This document shows positions 1-11,459 of a stretch of DNA of 64,000 nt, piece by piece. Numbering within the stretch: the first letter of the stretch is position 1; each line of letters starts with the position of its first letter. The notes beneath the pieces were generated by a model. It saw nothing but the letters and a program-made list of their open reading frames with translations. It was not told where the DNA came from and did not search any database. The position numbers were made by a program, and so were the translations under genes. This DNA is from Aselliscus stoliczkanus (Eukaryota > Chordata > Mammalia > Chiroptera > Hipposideridae): the NCBI GenBank assembly GCA_033961575.1, contig CM066737.1, forward strand, positions 103,878,709 to 103,942,708. Direction: 5' to 3'.

Positions 1-207
1 ATATGGTGTAAAAACTGTGAGCAAACTCTGTCTCTGATATTCAGCACTTAAAATACACTTTATTTTAAGCACCCAATTAAAGCTCTGGAGCATAAATGAA
101 AGAATGAATGTGAATGTTGAAAGCCTAGTTTAGTGTTACATTCTCCACTTTGCCTCTCTGTTCTCCTGCATGCCTACTTCTATCTTCTCTCTCTCTCTCA
201 TCCTCCT

Positions 208-211
<4 letters not shown>

Positions 212-264
<53 letters not shown>
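212..264. repeat. (CT)n microsatellite
   Basis: Nearly uninterrupted CT dinucleotides, preceded from about 185 by a looser pyrimidine tract. Frames through it encode only Ser-Leu or Arg-Glu repeats and are not genes. Confidence 0.97.
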
Positions 265-265
<1 letters not shown>

Positions 266-621
266 TCCTGATAATGTCCCATCCTTTATCCATGAAACAC
301 AAAACAATGGTGATATCATGACTCCTGAGATAATATCGTCTTTATTCCAAGGATCAACCCAAATGGAATCAAATTTCATTAGGACAAATTCCAAATAATC
401 TGTGCCCACCTTCTCACAAAAGTATTGGAGTCAACTTAAAAACGTATAGACATGTGAACCCAGACTAGTCAAAATGAATTTACATTGTAGTCAGGAATCA
501 TATAAAGTGAGACTGTAAGTATAACAGCAATAAAATAATGAAATGAAATAGTCACCATAGCTGGCACAGGCAAGATATCTAGAGAAACATTATAAATCAT
601 AAAACTGTCACTACCTAATAG
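265..621. other. Unassigned non-coding sequence
   Basis: AT-rich single-copy-looking DNA. No open frame, RNA or recognisable repeat was seen between the CT tract and the nested L1/SINE block. Confidence 0.6.
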
Positions 622-641
622 AAGAAATTGCCATTGTTTTA

Positions 642-1036
642 TTTTTTTCTTTAAAAATATTTTATTAAAATATAGCTAACATACAATATAATATTATTTT
701 CAGGTTGTTGCCAGATGGGAAGGGAATTGGATAAAAAAGATGAAAGGATTAAGAAGTACAAATTACAAAATAGTCACAGGGATATACAGCATAGGGAATA
801 TAGTCAATAATATGGTAATAAATATGGTGCCAAGTGGGTACTAGACTTATTGGGGGGAATCACTTCATAGATTATATAAATGTCTAACCAGTATGCTATA
901 TACCTGAAACTAATATGAAATAATATTGAATGTCAACTGTAATTGAAAATTTTAAAAAAAAGGAGGGGAGGTAAAGAGGAATAAGAGTTTCAAATTTTCA
1001 GTTCTAAAATAAGTAAGCCCTGGGGATGTAACATAC
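642..1036. mobile_element. Composite L1 3'-UTR insertion
   Basis: Bases 642-705 begin with a T-run and read as L1 3'-UTR on the minus strand. Bases 706-955 read as L1 3' end on the plus strand, with GGGATATACAGCATAGGGAA, CCTGAAACTAATATGAAATA and a final A-run. A second L1 3'-UTR scrap (GTTCTAAAATAAGTAAG..CTGGGGATGTAACATAC) follows. The block lies between 20-base direct repeats at 622-641 and 1161-1180, with a SINE later inserted in the right-hand repeat. Opposite orientations inside one insertion suggest 5' inversion or nesting. The L1 identity is well supported; the order of events is inferred. Confidence 0.75.
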
Positions 1037-1046
1037 AGAAATTGCC

Positions 1047-1161
1047 TGGGCTGGCCTAGTGGCGCGGTGGTTAAGCACTGGCTTGGGAAGCCAGCAGCCC
1101 TGGTTCGAGTCCCACATATGAGGGCCAGTGACACTGCCCTCCAAAAGAAAAAAAAAGAAAA
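1047..1161 (+). mobile_element. tRNA-derived SINE
   Basis: About 105 bp of tRNA-like sequence with an A-box-like start, a B-box-like GGTTCGAGTCC, the family terminus TGACACTGCCCTC and an A-rich tail. A 10-base target duplication (AGAAATTGCC) sits at 1037-1046 and 1162-1171. It belongs to the family seen seven more times in this window. Confidence 0.95.
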
Positions 1162-1180
1162 AGAAATTGCCATTGTTTTA

Positions 1181-1459
1181 AAACCAGGTCTTATCATAAG
1201 GCTAGACACATACTAGATGTTCAATATACATTTGTCAAACGACTACAAGAAGGTAAACATTTTCATAGAGAAAATGTAACATTATATGCACATAGAAACA
1301 CACACAAATAAGTTATAAGTCTGTGTATGTATTTTTCACCCAGCTAGCAGTACAAAAGGGGCTTCTTCAACCATGTCTCTGTATAAAACACAGACATCTT
1401 TTCTGTAAGGATTCCAATACAAACTGAGAAATAACAGTAGACAGTAGTTTGTAGAAGGC
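1181..1459. other. Unassigned non-coding sequence
   Basis: No coding potential and no repeat that I recognise. Confidence 0.5.
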
Positions 1460-1940
1460 ATAGATGCTATTTAAAACTCCTTTGGTTGCATATAACAGAC
1501 ATAGACTCAGGTGGACTGAAACTAGTGGAAGCAAACAGCCGCTACTTATTACTAAGATATAATAACATGGACACCAAAGGCCTTGGAGGGCCTAGGACAC
1601 CATCTGCACTCTCTGGTTCTCATCTTTGCAACACTCTACAAGTCTTCCTCATTTCTTTAACTCTTTTCTCTAAGTTTCTATGTCTCCTTCCCCTGGGCTT
1701 CTCTGCTCTCCAGTCCACATGGTGGAAAACAGGATCACTCCATCCCTCATGGATCTTTTCGAATAAGCAGTCCAATGGAAAGTGAAATCTCAATCGCAAT
1801 TCCTAAATTTCAGGGAAGGTCCTTTCTTTTGTCTAGTCTGGGTGACACATTCAGATCTGGACCAATCAAATGTCCTGTGCATAGAAAGCCAAGGCCATAT
1901 CATAGCCACTGATTGCCAGGGGGCTGCTGCTGCTTTCGGG
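1460..1940. repeat. Ancient mammalian interspersed repeat, unnamed
   Basis: The text 'TTGCATATAACAGACATAGACTCAGG..CTGAAACTAG' followed by the pyrimidine-rich middle and 'GACCAATCAAA..' resembles a diverged mammalian repeat starting with 'TTGCAAGTAACAGAAACCCAACTCA'. I cannot recall its family name. The open frames through it (99 and 61 codons) are not conserved coding sequence. Confidence 0.4.
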
Positions 1941-3486
1941 TGTGAGTGGGGTGATGTCCTGAAGTAGGGTTCTCTTGCAGCCCAATAGTATTATTGAATG
2001 CATTGATTTCAAGGGCTCTAACACTGAACACAAGGATGGAAGTAAGAGATCCTAGAATCACTGGTGGGTAACTTAGACCATCTCTTGCAAGTATAACCCT
2101 TCCAAACCTTGATTTTGTCCAAAACCAAATATCAGTCCAAAAAGAAGCTTTCCAGTGAGCGTCTGAAGTGTATATGTATTGTGTTGTTGAATGAAATGAG
2201 ACCCATCTGCTTTTGCTTTCAGATGACTGTATGGTGACGTTAAATAAACATCCCTTTTCTGAAAATCAAAGAACCCGATTTGTATTTTCACTGAAGTAAA
2301 AAGCCATCCTATCTTTACATGGAATAGGGTCTCAGGTAGACCTGAGCACAGAATTTAAATTTAAATTTTCCTCAGAAAAGAACTTAAAAGCCTTCCGAAA
2401 GTCCTGCATGGGGACCCAGGGGCCCCACCTTGCTCCCACATAAACAGACCATAGGCTATGGAAGAGATGATTTTGACCTTGGGCATTTTACAGGGATGAC
2501 CTAGGGTCAACTACCGTGAGGACCATAACACCATCCAGACCCTGAGGAATATCTGGGTCATGAGTGACGGAGAGAACACACATGATGACATCAGATTCCC
2601 AAATAGTTTCCTCTTGAGAGCTTTCATGACATTGCATTTATCTGCTTATCGTGACCAAGAACAGACAATTGCCTACCGTGAGGCCAGCAGGCAGGGTTCT
2701 CAGGATGGGAGTGAGCCCCCTATCCCTGTATTAAAACATTCAGACCTGGTCCATTCTTACTGTAGGGCATAGAGAATTTTCAAGGAGTTCTACACTGACC
2801 TGTACCCTCGTTCCCCTTCACAGCCAAAGCAAACTGGACAGAATGGCCGGAACATCAGTCATATTTATGTTCTGATGCTACGAGAAGAGGAGGCAATAGA
2901 ATAACTTGATACTTTGTTCAATTCCCAGCAAACACATAAAATGTCCAAAAATGTTTCACTCTCTGCTTGTTGTGAATTTCCAGTAGCATAAGGCACGATA
3001 ATAAGCACAGGACAGTCGACTCGGGCTGAGACTAGCAGACAGACCCTCAGAGGAGGAAATGATTAATAGCGTCAGGATGCCATTCTTGAGGGACTGATTT
3101 GCTGTCTCTGAGATGACAATAATCTAAGGTTACAGAACAAACAGCACCGCTAGACTGGGGCCTGAGCCACCTTAGTGCATGCTGAAAAAACGGAGGAGCT
3201 AAAAGAATAGCTTTAGAACCTGAGTCAGGAAACATGCCAGGAAGACAATGGCTGGAGTACACTTGGCAGGCTAGGATGTGCCAGCCGAATCCAATGTGTT
3301 CATTACACAATGCAAAGCTAAGTCCGAGTGAGTGGAAACCTAGTGGAAGCAAATGTAGCTGGAAAGCAGTAAGAAAAAACACAATGGTGCACATGTGGTT
3401 AGAAAACAGTAATAAAAATCAGTCAGGGAAACTTGGTGATTTCTTAGGATTTGTGGACCAAGTAAAAGAGACTGGAATATATATGG
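1941..3486. other. Unassigned, apparently unique sequence
   Basis: About 1.5 kb of intermediate base composition with no recognised repeat. Open frames up to 115 codons occur on both strands and overlap each other, as expected by chance. No splice-flanked exon or conserved domain was recognised. Confidence 0.5.
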
Positions 3487-3595
3487 CAGTGGGTCTCAAA
3501 GTTAGTCCCTGGGGAGTGGAATCAGTCTGTCTGGGAATTTGTTAGAGGTGCAGATTTTCAGCCTTGCCCTAGTCTTAACGAATCAGAGGCTGGGT
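3487..3595 (+). mobile_element. MER5-like hAT-Charlie relic, truncated
   Basis: Starts CAGTGGGTCTCAAAGTTAGTCCCTGG and contains GGGAATTTGTTAGAGGTGCAGATT and AATCAGAGGCTGGG, matching the MER5 layout (left TIR, 'TTGTTAGAAATGCA', 'GAATCAGA'). The right TIR is missing. Confidence 0.75.
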
Positions 3596-3858
3596 ATTAA
3601 ACAGCATTTATTAAGTATACAGTGTGAAGCATTGTGTATTTGCCTTGTATAGATGGGAAAAGGAAAATAAGTTTCAATAAATGCACTGTAAGCATATTTA
3701 CTAGAGCTGCTTTTCAAAAGCCAACTTATGACACATTATTGGGTCATGAGATACATCCAAGTCACTGATCACCATTTAGAAGACAAATAGATTAGAAAAT
3801 ATTTATTGTCCTCAGGGTATTTTCTCCTCAAAATCTTTTTTTTCAGTCATCTATCTTT

Positions 3859-3860
3859 GC

Positions 3861-3895
<35 letters not shown>
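3859..3895. repeat. (GT)n microsatellite
   Basis: About 18 GT dinucleotides with one GC interruption at the left. Confidence 0.97.
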
Positions 3896-3896
<1 letters not shown>

Positions 3897-3966
3897 TTGA
3901 GATGTAAAAATTATTTATTAGCTTGGATAGAGGTGAAAATGTTGCAAAAGCCACTGTTCTAAAACC

Positions 3967-4120
3967 ATGATTCTTAAACTTTAATGTACACAAGAAGTTC
4001 CCAGGTGGATTAAAGATACATTTCCAGGCCCCAAGCTGAGATTTTGGTATACTACACTTGAGGAGGGACCCAGAAATCTGCATTTTAACAAGTGCTCCAG
4101 GAGATTCTGATCCACTCCAA
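3967..4120 (+). mobile_element. MER5-like hAT-Charlie relic
   Basis: ATTCTTAAACTTTAATGTAC at the left and 'GAAATCTGCATTTTAACAAG..CTCCAGGAGATTCTGATCC' at the right match the MER5 arrangement. Non-autonomous and without coding capacity. Confidence 0.7.
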
Positions 4121-4759
4121 GCAATATGTTTCTAGGGTAGAGATTGTAACTGATCTTAATGAGAAAAGTTGAACAGTTAAGATTCAATATTCTTGAGCCC
4201 AAATGAATGCCAGGCTAAAGACTGTGGCATTTGCAAGTTGAAGTGGACATCAATCCCCTCAAAGACATAACACATGTGAAGAAGCAGTATTTATTGTCAG
4301 GCTTGGCTGATGTGGAAGGTCCCCAAAACAGACGAAGGGTTAAATATCCCTGGGGATGTTATTTGCCACTTGTAATCCAGTTAGTAAGGCAAAACATATA
4401 TTGGAGCAATCGGAGTCTCTGCTAGTACATATGTTGCCTTTTTGAGTACTTAAAAGCGGTACTTGCTCTAGGAAAATGAATTAGGAAAAGACACATCTCA
4501 TGGGCAGACCATCTAGAAAATTGCCTCTTTCTCCACACTAATGTAGTCTCAGGCCACAAATTACAAGGGCCGTGAATGCTTCTCTCCTCTCCACACTCTC
4601 TGCCCTCCCACTCTAATTCTGGACTGTCATTAAGACTTGATTTGTCCAAGAGGACATCAGCAAACATGATGCAGACAGAGAGCTGAAAAAGACTTATTAG
4701 ACATTAGGATTTGCCCTCTTGCTGCTCTCAGTCACCTTTATTACCAAGCACACAAGCCC
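4121..4759. other. Unassigned non-coding sequence
   Basis: No recognised repeat or gene. Open frames of 64 and 81 codons overlap on opposite strands and show no domain. Confidence 0.5.
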
Positions 4760-4905
4760 TCATTAGCCAGATGGATGAAAAAGCAAGCTAGCCAAGGTCA
4801 GCCAGGCCTAGAAGAGCCACCGTGCTGAGCCCAACACAGATTGCCAACCTGTAATACTCATGAGCCAAAAAAACAAAAGAAAGTTATTGTTTTAAGTCAC
4901 TGAGA
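4760..4905 (+). mobile_element. MaLR (MLT1-like) LTR fragment
   Basis: The end 'GAAAGTTATTGTTTTAAGTCACTGAG' matches the characteristic 3' part of MLT-type LTRs ('TTGTTTTAAGCCACTAAG'). The upstream part is diverged and its left limit is approximate. Confidence 0.5.
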
Positions 4906-5022
4906 TGCTTAGCCAGTGAGCTCTGATTCGAGTTGACTTTATTCAAGCCCCCTGAGCCCAACCACCTGTGCAAGGAAAAGCCAAACTGCACTATCATACA
5001 AGACAGCCAGAGGTGCAAAGTA

Positions 5023-5178
5023 CAGTAAAACGTTGGATTGCGAGTAACTTGGTTTGCAAGTGCTCCGCGAGATGAGCAAACATTTCTAATACATTTTAAT
5101 GTGGTAAATGAGTGGTGTCTTGCAATATGAGTAGTTTGTTTCCAGAGTGAATTATGCTCACAAACCAAGGTGTTACTG
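5023..5178 (+). mobile_element. TA-flanked MITE (Tigger/pogo-like), copy 1
   Basis: A 156-bp element beginning CAGTAAAACGTTGGATTGCG and ending AACCAAGGTGTTACTG. The ends are imperfect inverted repeats and both flanks are TA (5021-5022 and 5179-5180), as in Tc1/mariner/pogo insertions. It holds one copy of the 'CATTTTAATGTGGTAAATGA..CTTGCAATATGAGTAG' module. It has no transposase. A related copy lies at 34695-34927. Confidence 0.85.
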
Positions 5179-5180
5179 TA

Positions 5181-5693
5181 TCTCAAGCCACACTTGCCTG
5201 ATGTGAAGGGTCTCAAGTTTGAGGTGTGATGGTACAGAGAAAGAATCAGCCGTCTTCTTCATCTGCATCTCTGTGAGTTCAGACAATGCCTACGTGTGTC
5301 CTTTGACCAAACGCACGCAGCAGCCCTTCATGAAAGAGCTGTTCTGCAGGACTTTGAAAGGCTCTCCTATCTTACCATCCCCAATGTGCTTGGAGAGGAC
5401 CTGGAAGCAGGAGGTCATGAATATCTTTCGGTGACAGACCGGCCAGAGAGGAAGCCTCAGTAGGAGGTGGTGGGGATTGTTGTTCAGCCATCGGCAACCT
5501 TGATTGCAGAGCCCAAGGCTGATTTGAACATAGACAACCTATTTTAACAGTAAAGCTGGTTTGGTCATCCTTTCTTGGGAAACCTCAGATCAAGGTGAGG
5601 TAGGACCTGTCCACTTTTGACTTAGGTATCAAAAAGGGATTTATTTGTTGGCTTCCATTGCTTTTCATTTAAAAAAAAAAGTTAAAACTACAT

Positions 5694-5695
<2 letters not shown>
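5181..5695. other. Unassigned non-coding sequence
   Basis: A 71-codon frame (5219-5434, plus) has an even residue mix but no recognised domain and no neighbouring exon-like sequence. I regard it as chance or a very old retrocopy. Confidence 0.4.

Positions 5696-5731
<36 letters not shown>
5696..5731. repeat. (AC)n microsatellite
   Basis: About 17 AC units preceded by an A10 run at 5671-5680. Confidence 0.97.
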
Positions 5732-5733
<2 letters not shown>

Positions 5734-6029
5734 TACAAATTGGAACAGGATAAAGAAGAAAATAAAAAGCCCAGCTCCACCCCTGATCTATCATTCTCAC
5801 ACAACCAAAGTGAAGATGTTGCTGTGTTCTAATCATGCGATGTAGTCTACTTTTTTTGTTGTTCTGCATGGATAAACCCGTTATCTCGACCCTTGTCTGT
5901 TCTCAGGTGATCCCGTGCTGGGGACACCTACAGTAGTTGGTAATTCTCCCACAGAATTTCAAATTAGCTGGAAACACATGGGAAAACACTCCCAGCCAAT
6001 CAAATGAGGTGATGGCGTAACATTGACTG

Positions 6030-6250
6030 TGCTACCTTACATACTAGCTATGCATTCTGGGCCCCTGCTTACCATTTATATGTATCAGCTTTTTCCTTAT
6101 AAAATGAAGGTAGTAATGACCACTAGCTAAATGCTTTGTTGAAGAGTTAAATAAGACAATCCTTTAAAACACATAGCATAGGACCTAGAACATAGGAAGT
6201 GTTCCCTAAATACTGGCTGTTAATATTAGAAATAGCTTAACCCAGCTTTG
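6030..6250 (+). mobile_element. MIR SINE
   Basis: The order 'CCTTATAAAATGAAGGTAGTAATGA', 'GAGTTAAATAAGACAATC', 'ACATAGCATAGGACCTAGAACATAGGAAGTG' and 'ACTGGCTGTTAATATTA' follows the MIR core and 3' end (AAATGGGGATAATAA.., TTAAATGAG, CACATAGTAAGCG, TGTTGGTTATTA). Confidence 0.8.
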
Positions 6251-7376
6251 CTGGGTCTTGTTTCTCAAATACTGTTGACATCCCCCAGGCCAGGAGCACA
6301 GAGTCCTTAAGTCAAAGAGAAGACAGAGGGCTCTAATCAGTTGGTGGTCTGCACTTGTCACGGCTGGTTCCTAAGTGAGAACGGGGTACTTGTTTTAGGC
6401 CCTTAGTCTTGTGTTTGTTCAGGATACCATGTCAGTCGAAGGTGACCTTGTGAGCCTACTTAGTATTGCTATGGTTTTCTACCAGCGTCAATCAGAGCAA
6501 CACATGTTAATTAAGCCCTTTACTGTTTTTGCACATGATTTATTATGTCTCTTTTCATTAATGTGGGGGTGTCAGCTGATGGTAAACCATCTGAACTATT
6601 ACTATCTCTAATTCTTAGATTCACTGTTATTTTTTAAAGAGTACTAAAGGGAAATACATTTTGATATTTATAATCAAAATAGCAGCTGGCAAAGGAAGAT
6701 TGGCATTGCACAATCTTTTCTTTATCCCTTAATCATAGAAAGTCAATAAAACTCTCTAGTTAAAAGCCTCTGATTTGTCCCTTAAATAGCAGTAATATGA
6801 CTTTGTAAGATAGGCTTCTCAGAAAAACATGACTGTACAATTTTAAGGGGAAAATACATTTTAAGGGAAAACTTCCCCATTATTCCTTTCTTGAATAACT
6901 TGTTTTTCTAATGGAAGGATTCATGACAACTGAAAGACAACCTCAGAGGTCATTTTGTGGCGCCCTCATGTTTCCAGGCAGAGTTATAAGCGAAATCTAG
7001 AATTTGCTCCAGCCTTTGCAATAAAAGCACCCACTGTGAAGACTATTCATCCGGTATTATGATTAATCCTGCTAGTCTGATGAATCTATAAAATAAAGAT
7101 CATCATCTCCTACCCTCAGAGATATTTAAGATGCTCTGAGTTCTCAATATCTTAAAGACAGTGAGTTTTAATTCTTGGAGTCAATTTAAAGCACTTAGTC
7201 ATCATAAATTATGTTTGCAACAAGGTACAGTATAAAGATACCATTGTCAGGGAATGTTCAGCTATAACAAGAATTCAGCCCTAGAATATTGTAATGAGAG
7301 TAATGCATCTCACTGTAATGATGAAGCTAGTTTTCTACTTTGCAATGTATTACTCTTCCATTTTGAGAATATATAT
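6251..7376. other. Unassigned non-coding sequence
   Basis: AT-rich, no gene. The part from about 6880 to 7200 is free of any repeat I recognise and could hold old single-copy sequence. Confidence 0.5.
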
Positions 7377-7841
7377 TTTTTAAAGATTTTATTGGGGGAT
7401 CGGGGAAGGCAAACAGTGTTGAGGAATTGGGGAAGGGGAACAGACAACTTGCTGCTCTTTTGTTCTTCAGTCTAGTTGTGGAGGACGTTGCTTCACTGGC
7501 CCATGTTGGCATCATCATTGTGCTCTTCCCAGATGAGGCACATTGGTCTCCGGCCTCTGGACGGCCACTCACTGTGGCTATTGGCAGCTCACGCTGGCTG
7601 CCAGCCTCTCACGCTGGCTGCCAGCCTCTCACGCTGGCTGCTGGCCACTCACTGTAGCCCATGGCAGCCCACTGCAGCAGGGGCTGCAGCCCACACCATC
7701 ACCGGGGCTCGCACAGCCCAGCTCCAGGTGGAGCTGTTGTTAGCTGTAGAGGGCAGTGTCACTGGCTCTCATATGTGGGATCCGAACCAAGGCCGCTGGC
7801 ATCCCAAGCCAGCTCTTAACCAATGCGCCACTCGGCCGGCT
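7377..7841 (-). mobile_element. Long composite tRNA SINE, copy 1
   Basis: On the minus strand the tRNA-like head (7842 leftwards, 'GCCGGCCGAGTGGCGCATTGGTTAAGAG') is followed by a roughly 300-bp GC-rich body, then 'CCACAACTAGACTGAAGAACAAAAG' and an end reading CCCAATAAAATC. Near-matching flanks (TTGAGAATATATATTTTT left, TTGAGGATATTTTTAAG right) look like an old target duplication. The body holds a 20-base tandem (7601-7620, 7621-7640, plus a partial copy before). The 141-codon frame across it is repeat sequence, not a gene. Confidence 0.85.
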
Positions 7842-7849
7842 CTTGAGGA

Positions 7850-8360
7850 TATTTTTAAGTTTCAGTATTCCACCCTGCATCAGAAAAGTCTTGTATTTTA
7901 AGGTCCTTTTTTAAAAAAAACAAATGGGTCAAATGTGAAAGTGGCATGGCCATAAGCAAACTTAAACATGAGACCTGCTAAATGGGAGCTCAAAACATTG
8001 ACTTAAGGATGAAAGCAATAAAGTTAATTTAGAAAATACTTTGATTTTTAGAAGGATCTCTACGGAAGTATTAATGGTTCTGACTCTTAATAAGTGTACA
8101 TTTGTGTGCACATCTCTGTTTTTCAAATCAAATTCTACAATAAAAGTGCACTGACTTTGAAATTAGATCAAGAGATTATTTTTAAAAACATTTTATCAAG
8201 TTAAAACAGCAACAAATTACAAATAGCATTAACCTCATTGTTTTTTATTTAAGTTTTTTACATAGGTAGATTTCTGGATACTCCTGATTGAACTTTGGTA
8301 GTAGGATGATATTGTGCTAAAATTGGAAGTAGCCTTTATAAAGCATCTATATTTCCCAAA
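7850..8360. other. Unassigned non-coding sequence
   Basis: AT-rich; no gene or named repeat seen. Confidence 0.5.
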
Positions 8361-8455
8361 TTAAGTTCCGTGGAATATTAACCTTGTCAGGTAATTCTTG
8401 TAGAAAGGGTTCCACAATCAAATACGTTTGGGAAATACTGCTTTCCACATTCAGA
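8361..8455 (+). mobile_element. hAT-like DNA transposon relic
   Basis: 'AAGTTCCGTGGAATATTAAC..GAAAGGGTTCCACAATCAAATACGTTTGGGAAATACTG' resembles short MER-type hAT remnants with 'GTTCCGTGGAAC' and 'TTTGGGAAACACTG'. Limits are approximate. Confidence 0.5.
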
Positions 8456-9449
8456 GGCTCCACGTAAAGAATCCAGAAAGCTTGCCTTTAATAGAACCTG
8501 TATTTAATCCAATATCTGTCCTACCTCGTTTGAACACGAAGCGTGTTTTCCCACATAACTCCAGTTAGCATCCTGCCACACTTTGGAAAATGCTAATTAG
8601 ATGAAATCTCTTAAGAGGGAAACGTATTCAGAGAGTTGTTGTCCAAGGTCCAGTTAAGAGAGACATTGGCACTGAATCTAAGATATTCTGACTCCCTGCC
8701 TAGTGCTTGTTTTTATTATAGCCAAGTGTTCAACACCTTTCCGCCAAGATGAAGAAATGCCAAGTTCTCCTTCCATATCCTTCCAACAGTCCTTTTCTCA
8801 CTTCAAGGAAACAGAGAAGGACAGGTTCCGTCTGACATTTCCTCCCAAGATTCAAGTCAACCCAACGTTATGCTACACCTTCATGCCTTAGAATATGTGG
8901 ATGATTATAAGCAGACTTGAATGGTTCATTAACTGATCTACTTAACGAAAAGTCTGCCTCACCACTTGCTATTCCCATTTCTGCTCATTTGAAATGCTCC
9001 TTTTCTCCCAGTAACCTTGAAGAAAAAGATTTTTTTTTCCCTCTTTAAACACTAATGCCTCTTGAAGGCCATTTATGTCACACTTCAGGAGGTTTTTCTC
9101 ATTTTCTCATTAGGAATCATGAGAGAGTAAAACTCTCTCTATCCATCTGGGGACTGAAGTGGAATACATGTTCTGAACAGTTACTGCTTATCTCCACGAG
9201 TTCCATTTTCTGCTTGTACGTAGCTTAAATGATTAGGCATGCAGATCCATCACATCACCACACCTCCGTTTTGGAGTGTTTTGCCCAGTGGTAGGAAATG
9301 ACTTGTTCACATATTGTCTGAAAATCCAGACCTTCCCATATTTTCTTTATCACCTGGTTACTCCCTCGTTTTCTTATATTTTTTCTTTCTTTTTTAATAT
9401 ACGAAGGCATTTAAAGAATTGTGATCACGTCTATATGACAGCATAGCTC
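8456..9449. other. Unassigned non-coding sequence
   Basis: About 1 kb without a recognised repeat. A 62-codon frame at 8703-8891 has no domain. Confidence 0.5.
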
Positions 9450-9612
9450 CACTCCTCATACTGTGGTCTGTAGACTAGCAGTTTGGTCATCACCTGGGGA
9501 GTTGTTTAGAAACGCAGTCTCAGGCCTCACCCAGACCTACAGAGTCAGACTCTGTATTTTAATACGATCCCCATGGGATCATGTACATTCTAAAATCAGG
9601 AAAACATTGGTC
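9450..9612 (+). mobile_element. MER5-like hAT-Charlie relic
   Basis: Contains 'ACTGTGGTCTGTAGACTAGCAG..CATCACCTGGGGAGTTGTTTAGAAACGCAG', 'CCTCACCCAGACCTACAGAGTCAGA' and 'TGTATTTTAATACGATCCCCA', in the order of the MER5 consensus. Confidence 0.85.
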
Positions 9613-11459
9613 TAGGGTATATTACAAAGCAAGGATTTATTGTAGTTGATGAGGCAGAAGCTGAAAAGAATTATATTTACTTGCCAACTCCTTCTGAACT
9701 CAAGCTTTCTTTTCTGTTCTGAAATATACACCGAAGTTAAGTATTAGGTGTGTGAGCTTTGAATATTGTGAGAAAAAACAAACAAACCTGGAGACTTTCT
9801 GAAACATTTGAAAGAGAACATCAAATATAGCCCATGTACTAATTGAGTCATCTTGGCTTTATTAATATAAAGTAAGCTGGCAGGCAGCCTTCTTCCCTCT
9901 AGGAACTGACAACTGAAGGGGCACAGCACAGCCTAGCACCAGCTAGAGCTGTGGAGGGGTATGAATGGAGTAAATGCCTCCCTTCCCCATGTGGCTTTAT
10001 TCTATCTGGGCACTTCCACTCTCATATCTCCCTGCAGCTAGCTTCTCGGAACTAATGGAGAAAGGGAATCAAGTCTTTAGCACTTCCTTGATTTAAACAA
10101 CGCCCCTAAAAAGTATGACTTTCCTCAGGATGCTAAGAGGTGCTGTGCTGTGTGTGACTGTGTGCTAATCTCATTTGATAAGGCCGTGATTGATTTCTTT
10201 TTCCATGCATTTTGAAGTGCTGTGTCTTAGCAGTAGCTTTCTCTAAGGAGTTTTACACACGTAGCTGAAAAAAAAATCCCTGTGAGGTAAAGGGGTCAAT
10301 ATTTATTATGCTCAGTCTTAGAGCAGATGGAGACAATGCATGGAGAGAACTAAACATGGTAAGCCGGGTTTCAGACTCCTGGCTCTTAGCTAAATACCCT
10401 AATTGTATTTAGTGGTGTCCCCAGACTCCATTTTTAGAATTAAGGAAAGCTAACGTCTAAGTTTCATTAGGCTTACTATTAGGTTGTCCAAACCATCCTC
10501 TTAGTTTATAATATGGCAGTAGATGAATGACAAGAAGCCGTTAAGATGTATCTTAGTCAATACAGATTTCAAGGGTAATGAATAACTGAGTTTCCAAGCT
10601 ATTGGTTCCATATGTGCTGATGGCCCCATATTTGGCTGTTAATTACTTCACTGGTAACTAACTTTTCACCAGTTCATCTGTAGTCAGTGTACATCCATGC
10701 ATCCTCAGATCTGCATCTAGCATGGGGATTCTGACTTTTACTGCTGAGGGATTATGCCTTAGTTAATCAAAGGATCACAGCCCTGTTTAATCACAGGGTT
10801 AAACATTCACAATCAAACAGGCAAGCGAATCTGAAGCAGAAATTAGGTGGAGTTTGCCTGGCATGGAATAAAATCCAGAATACAAAATCTGGAATGAAAC
10901 AATAAGCATTGATATATTTCTGTAGAGCAAGCAATTGGACCATTTATAGTTGAATTTGAAAACCAAGGGTGTACATCCCACCAGGGTGTCCAGGGGTCTG
11001 TTAAGGCTTAACAAAATTGTCATAAGGTAAAATGGAGAATGTGACACTCTTTTCATAGAGCATATTAAGACCTCAAAAGCCTTAATCTAGAGAAGTGACT
11101 AACTGGTGAAATTCCTCCTTACTGGGAATCAAGAAGTAATAAAGGACTAGGGGCAAAGAGGCCTTTGGTTGCCTTCGATGCATGTCATCCGGGCAACTGC
11201 CAATTCTGACTATTTAAGGCAAGACTTACTGAAGGTATAGAGGACTCTTAAAAGACTGAGACCTAATTTTTCCCATGCCTACATCAGGATGTTAGTCTCC
11301 CTAAATCCAGAAAGTTTTTGATATAATAGCTGGTCTAAAGCAGTAAGTCTTTTCAAATTATGCTTTGCCCAAAGTATTCAAAAGCGTGCAAGACAATTCC
11401 AGCAGTTGTATGCCAATAGCATTGAAAATATACATCATTGGAACATTTTTCAAAGAAAA
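9613..11459. other. Unassigned non-coding sequence
   Basis: About 1.8 kb of AT-rich DNA with no gene. Short frames (61 codons at 9744-9929 minus, 85 codons at 10799-11056 minus) lack domains. No recognised repeat. Confidence 0.5.

Noticed and set aside
125..409. 94-codon minus-strand and 62-82-codon plus-strand frames at the left end
   Set aside because: They are translations of the (CT)n tract into Arg-Glu or Ser-Leu runs.
5219..5434. 71-codon frame with exon-like composition
   Set aside because: No domain or convincing splice-flanked structure; possible old retrocopy but unsupported.
7601..7640. CRISPR-like direct repeats
   Set aside because: Units are contiguous with no spacers and lie within a SINE.
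7476..7901. 141-codon frame rich in Trp, Leu and Ala with short internal repeats
   Set aside because: It lies in the composite SINE and its repeats come from the 20-bp tandem.
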